From NCBI GenBank assembly GCA_027576995.1, contig JANBQC010000451.1, forward strand, positions 1-23,648: DNA of 23,648 nucleotides, given 5' to 3'. The notes beneath the pieces are model-generated. The model saw nothing but the letters and a program-made list of their open reading frames with translations. It made no database searches and was not told the origin of the DNA. The stretch's first letter is position 1. Every line of letters starts with the position of its first letter. This document shows positions 1 to 8,800 of this stretch, one piece after another. The stretch comes from Dimargaris cristalligena. Lineage: Eukaryota; Kickxellomycota; Dimargaritomycetes; Dimargaritales; Dimargaritaceae. The position numbers were made by a program, and so were the translations under genes.

Positions 1-1787
1 CTACCTATTTCCCGTATCGATAAAAAAATAGTCCCGCTACATCAATTGGAACTTTCATTCAAATCGTTATATAGCTTAATTGAACTTCTCCCACATGTAT
101 TATATAAAACCTTATACAGCTGGTTTGAATTTCACCCAAATGGTCATGCTATTTATCAATCATTCGAAAGCCATAGTTGCCCAGGTTTTTAACTTTGTTT
201 ATCAAGAACCCAATAAAGCCATCAATCGGACATCCCTCTAGTTTACCATTGCGTAACTTAAGACTGTCTATTAACAACGTATACACAAGGCTCCATACGA
301 GACTCCAAACACGGAAGGGGTGAGTAACAAAATATCACATAGTTTTACTACTAAAAGGTCCATAGCACCCCGTTGGGGAAATACCATAAAATATGATAGT
401 GTTTATCCCAAAGGCTCAATTAACTCCATAAACCCCGTGCCATTTTCTTGGTCAAGCATGTCCCGTTGGTTGGTGCCAAATTAACGGGCTAGAGATATTT
501 TCAATGGCTCATCACTCGAGGGCCGCTTTCGAGGATACTAAGTAGGAATCTGCTAAACCAGGGACGTTCGGCAACTCAGACCTATTAGGTGTCGCGGGAG
601 GGGGGTATCGATATATAAGAAGGGTGTACCATTGTATGGGGTACCACGATGGAGTAAGCGTATAAAGTAATGGGCGTAAACATCGGGTATAGGTCGCCAT
701 CGTCTCCAAGGGAAACCCAATGAGATACCTTTTTCGGATTACCTGTCCGGCTGTTCAAGACCCATATGAGCAGTTGATCAGATGGCTCAGATAAATACCA
801 TAATTCCCCAAGACATATTTCCTGGTAGTGTTTCTAGATACTCGCTGGAGCTCCTTGGCGGTCGTAGCTAGGTAATTTATCAACTTAGCCCATGACTCGA
901 CTAATAACATCAGTCATCTGATCTTGCCAATGTGACTTCTCCATGTGGCACGAGGGAAACACAAAACAGGGAATGGCCTTGGTATCTTTATCTCGCTATA
1001 CTCGCCATTTGCTCGCATTCCAGCGGTAATCGCATATTTATTTGATACAGATGCGATACCCCAAAAGGAAATCTGACGCGTAAAGTCGGTATTGCATCTA
1101 AGCACCCTTTAACAATTCCGTAAAGGTGCACATCCGATGATTACTAAGCGAAACCTACATAGTCACATAATTTACTTTATAAAAATAATGCTCGCTTTCC
1201 AAGATCTCTGTCGGGGGTATAATCCCCCCCTCGGCCCCGTGTATCGTTTACAGTGGTTATCTATTTTCTTTTGGTGCTACGGCAGCCAAGGACTAGTGGG
1301 GCGATGTTTTGGCGCGCCCATGGAGGGAAGTATCCCCCTCCCCCTCCCCATACGCGTATAGTTGTGCCCCAAAATAGGAAGGGCAAATCGACACGAGTAG
1401 CGACGATTAAACCCGAACCTAAGTTTTCCCCCGCCTTGCCACTCCGAAATTCCCGGCGGCGAATAACCCTCAGAATTATTAATAGGTGTTCGGAGAATCT
1501 CTGGTTTTTTTGGCCAACCATTGGACATTACTTTATACGCAGCACGAATGTCCACGGGCCTCTCGAGTTCAAAAGTCACTGTAAGGGCGTGGTGGAGGTA
1601 TTTTTACCACACCCAATGGACTATCGTCGGAGGGCTTCTCGTTAGGGGGGGCGGCTCAGCCACAATTGAGTAAGCGAGACTGGTCAGATGGATTATTTTC
1701 CGTGTACTCGTTGTTCATCCATTGAAAAAGGCTCTCCTGTATCGCGTGATTCGAAAGAAAAATAATACAGTTACGGCACTTACCTAT

Positions 1788-1807
1788 GGTTTAAATTAAT
1801 TTAAACC
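1788..1807. repeat. Perfect 20 nt palindrome
   Basis: The sequence GGTTTAAATTAATTTAAACC equals its own reverse complement over all 20 bases; the flanking bases do not extend the symmetry. It lies in gene-free DNA. It could be a dimeric protein-binding site or a chance product of AT-rich sequence. Confidence 0.9.
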
Positions 1808-4346
1808 TACCCCCTGCGTAGAAATGGCCACCCGCATTTCACCCCCTTTAAACACCTGGGCTGGTCACGAGGGTGTGGCAAACCAATGTAAGCTTCACAG
1901 GGGGGGGAAGAGGAGGATATGGTGAAGGTAATATAATTTAAATGGGTAAAAGGGTACATCTGCACGAATAGAATGTCCTTCCAACCGCTACAGGAAGGGG
2001 CCAGATTAAAGCCGGCGACGGTTAATACATGAGTAACACTCACAGCACTAAGAGGGGTGATTATGCCAGGGGTGTTTGAAGGGCCAACCCCACACCCGAG
2101 GATCGTGCTTGAGGGAAAAGGTGGAAAAAGGGGGTTAGGGGAGGGGGAAGGGTTGGGTAATCACTTTGGTTAATATCTCCGACTGAGGAACAATTGTAAT
2201 TCAGCTTATACTAGTATACTTTAGATGGGCTGTGAATCCCTTGGCGGTGTTTTCCAAAGGCCTAATCAATGGTTAGGGATAGTGATGCACTACCCCGGCA
2301 ACAGTGACTGGCTTCGAATACCAGGCCATGAGCATGATTCCCGACCGTATGGTCGAGTATTTCGCCCCCAGCTGGCTTACAGCCTGGTCTATACCATCTG
2401 CCTCCCAAATAGACATGATTGCACGTGTTATTATGTTTGGTGTCTTCCCTCAAAATTAGGTAGGTTGCCATTATATTCCGCTCCCGAACTGCCCAGCCAG
2501 CTGCGCGGGTCATGCGGCCAAGACCGGGCGATTCGACTCATGACTGCTTTACAGCTATTTCTAGAAGAAATTCTCCGCTATTTACATTCCCATAGCCGGT
2601 AATCATGACATTAATTGTAAGGAAGTACATATTCAATCCCAGTGAGTTCACATATCTAGTGCCATCTGTTTATTGATAAAGCATAAACACCATGATGTCG
2701 ACGCAGTATCTATTAAAGTGACCGCAGGGCCGCTATATGACATGATTTCCTTAGGCAGGGTCAAATGGTTTATTTGTAAAACTGTTTAACCTAGTTTATT
2801 CGTACTAAACCGGCCATACTTTGCCTTTGACTGCATTTTCCAAGTCAAACTATGGGAGTCAGGCACTTCAGTCGTACTGGGGAGCAGTAATGTCAAGATC
2901 AACCGGCGAAGCTCTGGCGAAGCGGTTTAAGGTCGATGTGACCTAATTGTTGCCAATTGGACCCAATTCCTGGCTGGCCTTGTTGCCATTACAACAACGG
3001 AAGAAGCAATCGACGCTACAGAGGGCTTCTACCCCCCCTAAGATATTACCGTGGGTAAACGCTATAGTATTTTGATGGCTCTTGGCTTGATGAATACCCT
3101 CCACACCATCACACCAACCCCCTTCTTCAATTGGCTCTAAGCTCCGTATGAAAAGTAGGTATAATTGCTCTTGGCGACGAGGGGGTGACCGCCGACGGAA
3201 TTCTCAATCCAACACATCCACCCCCCTCCTTTTTCCATTTGGTCCAATGACATTCCAACTCCCTCAAACTAAGAATTAACGAACATCGAATCTCGAATAT
3301 CAGAATGGGGTATATCGAACACGTCCAGGGTATTAAAGTAATATATCCAATACCCTTTTTTCAATAAATAAAAATTGCTACTATACGAAAAGTAGGCTTT
3401 TGGAGTGCTGCCAGTTCAATTTTGGCGGACTCTACTTCCATCCCCAGCCACCCACAGTACACCCTTGCTTAATATGTCCGGCCAACAACTATGGGATGGA
3501 TTGAGGGTCCTTCGCAAAGGGAGAGTGTCGTGAGAAACCCCGTAATTAATGCACAGGGGGGAGCAGGTGCATCTGTTAGATGGGTGCATAGTCATACACT
3601 TGTCAAGGTTGGGGAAGGGAAGTATTAGAGCGACTACTAAGGAACCAAGTCTGCACCGCGGCCATTGACTTATCAGGGAATCACCCGCCCCGAGGCGAAC
3701 GTCTCGACAGGCTGTGGTAATAAAGACAATGGGGGGGGCAGCGGACCAGAAAATAAAAGGGGGGAGGAGGGTATCATTTGAAATCAAAAGAAACACCCAC
3801 CGGAGTGACACATCCGCGCATCTGGCTACGCTGGTGTATGTAGCCGTGATTAGGTTACCTACGTCAGTCCATAGTGGAACTGTGCTATTATCAATAATAA
3901 TACCCCTCCCCCCACATTCCCCTTTTCAACCTTCGGGACTTTTTGTGGGGGTGAAAGTGGCAAGGAAAAATCAAGGAAACGAAGGGACTTGGACCAAAAA
4001 GGAGTACAGTGGAGTTGCAAAATTAGGGTACTTCTCCATCGCATCTTCGTTATTTTTGCATTCCGTCTGCGACCGTATATTACACTGGACTCGGCGGCTC
4101 TTCAGGGTTTGGTGGTACAACGGTATCACAGGCTCAGCTAAGCCAGTGGAGAGAATGCATGCCTGTTGAATTAGGGTGTACCACCGAGGCGAGAGCAGCC
4201 CAAGAAAAGTAAACGCATGGGTGAAAGTGTCGTAAGGCCTGGAAAATGACCAGTAGCTGCATCTCGGTGGCCTCATGGAAGACTCCCCTGCTTCCAGCCA
4301 TTACCGCAAAGGCCGTCGGGCCCTTCGCCCATGGCAACTGGCACCG

Positions 4347-4358
4347 TAATAATAATAA
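4347..4358. repeat. Short AAT microsatellite
   Basis: About four consecutive AAT units end in AACAATGG, in noncoding DNA upstream of the GPI-anchored protein gene. It is too short to be more than a simple repeat. Confidence 0.7.
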
Positions 4359-4664
4359 TAACAATGGAAGAAGGGTTGGCTGAACGGATGCTTCAGGGTG
4401 CACAGATTGTCTCACCCAAAAGCGCTCACAATGCGCATCAAACCGGCCGTATAGTTTTTGGGGATGAACTACAATAACCCCATACACTTACAATAATTGC
4501 ACAATCGATGGGCTGGGACAATCACCAACGCGAGCCGAATGGGTCTTTTCCCCCTCCTCCTCCCCCGACCCGTGCGGTTCTCGATGGCCTACATGGAATG
4601 AAGGTGGGTGGCCCGTATTAGCTGTATGATTCACCCTTTGGTGTCCCCCTCCTGCCTCTATGTG

Positions 4665-4672
4665 TATAAATA
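4665..4672 (+). promoter_or_regulatory. TATA box of the GPI-anchored protein gene
   Basis: A consensus TATAAATA lies 159 nt upstream of the start codon at 4831. It is followed by a strongly pyrimidine-rich leader (about 4700-4830), a layout typical of highly expressed fungal genes. An ATG at 4691 opens a 52-codon frame that overlaps the real start out of frame and ends at 4849. It sits so close to the TATA box that transcription probably starts downstream of it. Confidence 0.7.
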
Positions 4673-4830
4673 CCATCCCATCGCCCACCCATGAAAGCAC
4701 CACCATCATCATCTCCTTCATCTCCGCTATCATCTCCCTCATCCCTCTGTTCCTCCTCTTCATTTCTTTTGTATTTTAGACCACCCCGTCTCTCATCCAC
4801 TCCCCCACCCCCTCCCTCACTTTTATCACC

Positions 4831-5238
4831 ATGCAGTTCTCCACCCTGACCGTCTTCGTCGCTGCCCTGGCCGCCGTCGCCATTGCCCGTCCTCAGAACG
4901 ACAACAACTGGAACTCCCAGACTGAGGTCCTGGATTGCATCAATAACTGCAAGGACAAGGCCGGCCAAGATGCCACCAACTGCTTCCAGAGCTGCTTCAA
5001 CCAGTACACGAGTGTTATGGCCGTGAGCAACTCCGAGACTACCCCGCCCACGGCCACGGCCGCCGCCACCAAGACTACCGCTACTGGCACCAACACGGCC
5101 TCGAACAAGTCCCACACTGGTACCGGTACCGAGACCGAGTCCGAGACCGAGTCCCCTACCAGCGGTGTCGCGGGCTTGTCCGGCTTCGCCGTCTGCCTCA
5201 TGGCCCCCGTTGCCGTTGCCCTACTCAACAAGTTTTAA
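4831..5238 (+). CDS. Small secreted GPI-anchored protein with twin CX3C motif
   Basis: This is a single-exon gene of 135 residues. The start follows a good fungal context (TCACCATG). Residues 1-19 form a classic signal peptide (MQFSTLTVFVAALAAVAIA). The mature domain is short and has four cysteines as two CX3C pairs, C36/C40 and C51/C55, ten residues apart; this suggests a disulphide-clamped helical hairpin. Residues 64-110 are a Ser/Thr-rich stalk, likely O-glycosylated, containing an imperfect TETESETES repeat. Residues 112-135 are a hydrophobic tail fitting a GPI-attachment signal, with a plausible omega site around S111/G112. The protein is expected on the plasma membrane or in the cell wall. 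Most codons end in C or G, unlike its neighbours, which implies high expression. Similar Cys-pair GPI proteins are common in early-diverging fungi; no biochemical function can be assigned. Confidence 0.88.
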   Translation: MQFSTLTVFVAALAAVAIARPQNDNNWNSQTEVLDCINNCKDKAGQDATNCFQSCFNQYTSVMAVSNSETTPPTATAAATKTTATGTNTASNKSHTGTGTETESETESPTSGVAGLSGFAVCLMAPVAVALLNKF

Positions 5239-6709
5239 TTTAGTTAGTCATTAGGGGAGATGCCTTTGTATTTGCTACTAGTGGACCAATTTAGTTCACT
5301 GACTGCCCATCTCCCTTCGCTCCTGCTACCGTAAAAAGCTAACCTACATACATTCCGCTTCTTTTTTACTTTGTTCTTTCCATTCACATCTCTACCCCCC
5401 CCCTCACTGTTACCGCCTTTGTTTTGTTACTCTCGGGTGTAATTCATTTATTACCATCTATGTCGTTTTTGCCAAAATATATTGTCGTTGATTGATTTTA
5501 TTCGCCCATTTCACTGTACGTGAGTGAGTTTGGTCATCAGAGGGCTTTGTGGATAAATCCAGCACAGGTCCCCTTATCACACCTTGCTTAGCGGTTTTTT
5601 TTCTATCACTGACGTGCCTTAAGTTGCCCTCCACACTCACCTACTTTATAAATTGGGCGCTGATGATTTTGCCTTAAGTTTTTACTAAACTGTAAATTTA
5701 ACCCTAATAAAACAGTCAACATTCCAACCTATACTCACTGATGTTCATCTTTTTCGGGTTGCTCCTTCACTTATGTGTGGTAATTAGGGAATCTGGTCTA
5801 GATAGAAGTGGCCTTATGATAACCCAAACCCGCGGTAAAAATTATTGCAGCTGTCTTAACCAAACCATGCCTACATTTCCTGTTTGGCATGGCCCAAATC
5901 GGGGCAACTAGTCTGGCGAGCTGGGTTGGGGGCCATTCAAGGCTAGGCAATAATGAACCTTTGACAGCCAGTGGCCGGGGTTTACCGGTTGTTTTTTCAT
6001 TGGTCAGTTGGTTTACCTTGTCACCTCCCCCCTCTCTCAGTTCTATTAATAGGCCAACGGCCTAACAACCAGAGTGCCAAGGCGGTGCGGGTGACCGAGA
6101 CGGCATCAATTGATAAGGTTCATGGATATGGAAACACTTAATATGTACAGCAATAACACTATGGGAACAAATGAAAAGCAAACATCTCCAAGTCCCATGG
6201 CTGCCAAGTAGTAAGGGGCGGAGGGGATTCCGCGGGACCATGCTGTCGGAGGAGTGCCTCACAGACTTGGCGTGTACTGCTCATGCGCCTGCCGAGACTC
6301 CAGATGGAACCCCAGGCGATCGGGACGACGGTATTTGGCATCGCTGATGTTCCTTTCCTTCTTCCCCCCACCTTCAAAATCAAATGTGAAGTATCTAGTT
6401 AGTGTAACCAAGTTGGAAACCACTATTAGTGAAGGTGTGGGTGATCCCTTCACAACAGACTAGCCCAATCCTTCCATAAATTGTCTGCCAAGATCGCTCC
6501 GTGTTACCTCGTTCATGGGAGTTTGGGGGAAATTCTTAGGAATATGACTTTCCATAATAAGTATGTAAATAGTGAAGATAATCCCGGCAGGGTTCACTGT
6601 GCCTCCCTGATCAGATTTCTTCCTTTATGACGTCATTGGCATAGCCAACTCATGGTTCTGCACCAAATTGTGAAATCCGATTTTTGTTATAAACAAAGGA
6701 AGGGGAATT
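5239..6709. other. Convergent intergenic region
   Basis: This is the 3' flank shared by the GPI-anchored protein gene (+) and the kinase gene (-). No gene was recognised. It contains a C9 run at 5395-5403 and a TGACGTCA palindrome with an adjacent small inverted repeat at 6628-6648. The open frames around 6062-6463 overlap antisense and lack motifs. Confidence 0.6.
6628..6648. repeat. CRE-like palindrome followed by a TTGGC inverted repeat
   Basis: TGACGTCA (6628-6635), the consensus full site for ATF/CREB-type bZIP factors, is directly followed by TTGGC-ATA-GCCAA (6636-6648). It lies 3' of both flanking genes, so a promoter role is not obvious. The symmetry is seen directly; binding is inference. 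Confidence 0.5.
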
Positions 6710-6715
6710 TTTATT
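6710..6715 (-). terminator. Poly(A) signal of the kinase gene
   Basis: An AATAAA hexamer on the minus strand lies about 75 nt beyond the kinase stop codon, a normal distance for a fungal cleavage and polyadenylation signal. Confidence 0.5.
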
Positions 6716-6789
6716 AAAGTCGTTTCAAAATGAATAAAAATACAAAGCAAAAATTAGTTTATAAACCACGGCAGAAAAAGGATATCAGT

Positions 6790-8168
6790 TCACTCAATCA
6801 CCTTGTTGGTTAAAAACGGGTGTTTAAGGATGGTGGCCCAGGTGAAGCGCTGGTCCAAATCGCGCTGAAGCAGACCCTCCAAGAAGCTTTTGAAATTCTT
6901 GGGAATGCCCTTGGGCCAGGCGATGGGATTCCGGGTGACATAGTCGGTCAACAGCGTCAAGTCACACACGGTAAAGGGGACCTGGCCCACGAAAATTTCG
7001 TAGAGCACCACCCCGAACGACCAAAAATCGCATTGGTAGGTGTAGCGGGACTTGATCAGGACCTCGGGGGCCATGTACAACGGTGTTCCTTTCAGAATGG
7101 TTTGGTATTTGGTGCCCTGCGCGGGGGTGAGCTGGGTAGCCAGCCCGAAATCGCATATTTTGACCCGCCCGTCCAGGCCAATCAGTATATTCTGGGGTTT
7201 CACGTCGTGGTGGATAATACCCCGGGCGTGTAGGTACTTCAGCGCGCTCAGGATTTGCTTGGCGATGGTGCGGACCTCGTCGACGGCCAAGTACTTGTGT
7301 ATACGGAGGTAATCCCCCAGGTCACACTGGCGTGATTAAGCAGGGTCCAACGGCCATCCCCACGGGAAGAAATAAATAGGACAATCAAACAGTTGAACGG
7401 TTAGCATAGTCATCAGGCAGGTAAAATTACACAAGGGAACCCCAATTGGGTTGGCGACTATTAATGGCCATTGAACGAGTTCCCAAAGACGAAGCAGAGT
7501 ATGCCTGATGAAACGGGCGGTCATGGGCGTTGGTTAAAAATCAACCTACGTACGAGCCAAATGGGGGATATTAGAATATACATGCTGGCCAATATTGAAT
7601 CTGGCCGTATAGCATAGTGACATTTACCTGGCAAAACTCCGTGGCAATACATATATCGTCTTTGGTTTCAAAAAACTCAACCAGGTGGACAACATGGGGA
7701 TGCTGTATCTGGCGAAGAAGCTCCGATTCTTCTCGATAAATCGTCAGCTCGCGCTCGCTTTTTCGCTTTTTGGAGACTAGTTTCAGAGCAACCAAGGCAC
7801 CCGTACCTCGCGAGTGGGCCTATTTCATCACATTATTGTTATAAGAATATAAAAGTAAATAGGGGGAGGGGTTAGAAGGGATGTTCGGATTATAGAGAAG
7901 CATGGGTGTGTCACAGTTTACTTATCTTTTATAGGATAATGGCAGGGGGCACAGTTGAGAGTAGGATGGTATTCTATCGTTAAATACCCTTCCTTGATAG
8001 AGTATAGGGGGTGAATTAAAGATGCAAAACGGCTAATCTATTCTCAAAAAATGAATTGGCTTTGGATAAGGCGGTTCTTACCTTGAAAACACGGCCGTAC
8101 TGTCCCTCCCCCACCTGTACCAAGGTAATGTACTTGTCAAGTGCTTCGGGGGGTAAATCGTCGGCCAT
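6790..8168 (-). CDS. Fused/STK36-like Ser/Thr protein kinase, kinase domain only
   Basis: There are three exons on the minus strand: 8168-8082, 7819-7628 and 7326-6790, giving 271 residues. Both introns (262 and 301 nt) are GT-AG and phase 0. The protein is almost only a kinase domain: glycine loop GEGQYGRV (20-27), VALK lysine K42, C-helix glutamate E60, catalytic loop HHDVKPQN (132-139), CDFG (151-154), GTPLYMAPE (173-181) and the DFWSFGVVLYE helix. The activation segment and the C-lobe motif WPKGIPKNFKSFLEGLLQRD resemble Fused/STK36 more than ULK1. The HRD arginine is histidine (H133), while the aspartate (D134) and K136 remain, so it should be an active non-RD kinase not dependent on activation-loop phosphorylation. 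No regulatory C-terminal region follows. Fused relatives act in cilia or Hedgehog signalling in animals and in phragmoplast or cytokinesis functions in plants; the fungal role is unknown. The start (ACCATGG) is in strong context. It lies head-to-head with HAUS6. Confidence 0.88.
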
Positions 8169-8800
8169 GGTTGCCAATGGTTATAAAGTCGTTAGCGGAA
8201 GTAAAGGTGTTGGAAATGTGGTTATATGTATTGAAAGATGAAGTCAAGCGTTTGGCCACTAACGCGACATGGGCAGGCCAGCGATTCCAAACTGTCACGA
8301 AGCAATCCGGATTAAACTTAATGTCAAAAACGGAGTGCAAAGTATAATAAGAGGGAAAAGAAAAGCCATACACGAGGTTCAGAAATGTTGACATTGCCTT
8401 TGTTTACATGTGGTTCGCCTCAAGCAAGAACAGGGACAGGTTGTGCACAACGCAGCCAAATCCAACTCCGCCCAAACGCCACTGGTACTCCTCTCAAAAT
8501 AAACACTCTGGTGTTGGCCCTGAGCCGCATTCCCCTGGCCTTGGTCACCTCTATGTTGGCTGCCAGGTGTATTGGAAGATTACTGCATATTTCTAAATGT
8601 CTTTTTCTGCTCTGTTTACCTGGTTTCGAGTTGTCGGGTCGTGGCCCGTGTCACAGTCAAGCTAATCGCTCAGCTTCTTTTCGCAACCGCAGTTTATTCG
8701 GCTCCTGAATTGCCCGAACCCATTGTCTTTCCCATTTTGAGTCTTTCGCCGCTTGACACCGACCGTCCTGTATTCTGTTCACCCGCTCTCATATCACCAC
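8169..8800. promoter_or_regulatory. Divergent promoter region between kinase and HAUS6
   Basis: These 632 bp separate the start codons of the minus-strand kinase and the plus-strand HAUS6, so both promoters and both 5' leaders must fit here unless further upstream exons exist. No strong TATA box is visible near either start. Short open frames here (for example 8385-8708) have no recognisable content. Confidence 0.6.

Larger units (their letters stand above)
1..4660. other. Gene-free stretch
   Basis: No convincing gene is visible on either strand. The open frames are 60-150 codons long, lack recognisable motifs, overlap each other antisense and have no codon bias. The stretch holds short G or C homopolymers (for example C7 at 1224-1230, G8 at 1900-1907, C7 at 3032-3038, G8 at 3731-3738), a perfect 20 nt palindrome at 1788-1807 and a short AAT run near 4347. 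I see no transposon open frame, terminal repeat pair or RNA gene. Diverged mobile-element relics cannot be excluded by eye. Confidence 0.6.

Noticed and set aside
2533..2545. tRNA B-box-like string (GATTCGACTC), and similar strings near 13275
   Set aside because: No A-box, acceptor stem or T-stem pairing could be found at the right spacing.
2225..2602. 125-codon open frame on the plus strand
   Set aside because: It has no recognisable motif, no codon bias and an overlapping antisense frame; it is consistent with chance in moderately GC-rich DNA.
3416..4487. Chain of overlapping open frames on both strands (up to 151 codons)
   Set aside because: They overlap each other in several frames, contain no family motifs and lack splice logic that would join them.
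4618..5231. Long minus-strand frames (165 and 112 codons) antisense to the GPI-protein gene
   Set aside because: They are mirror effects of the strong C/G third-position bias of the real gene and give low-complexity Gly/Val/Glu-rich translations.
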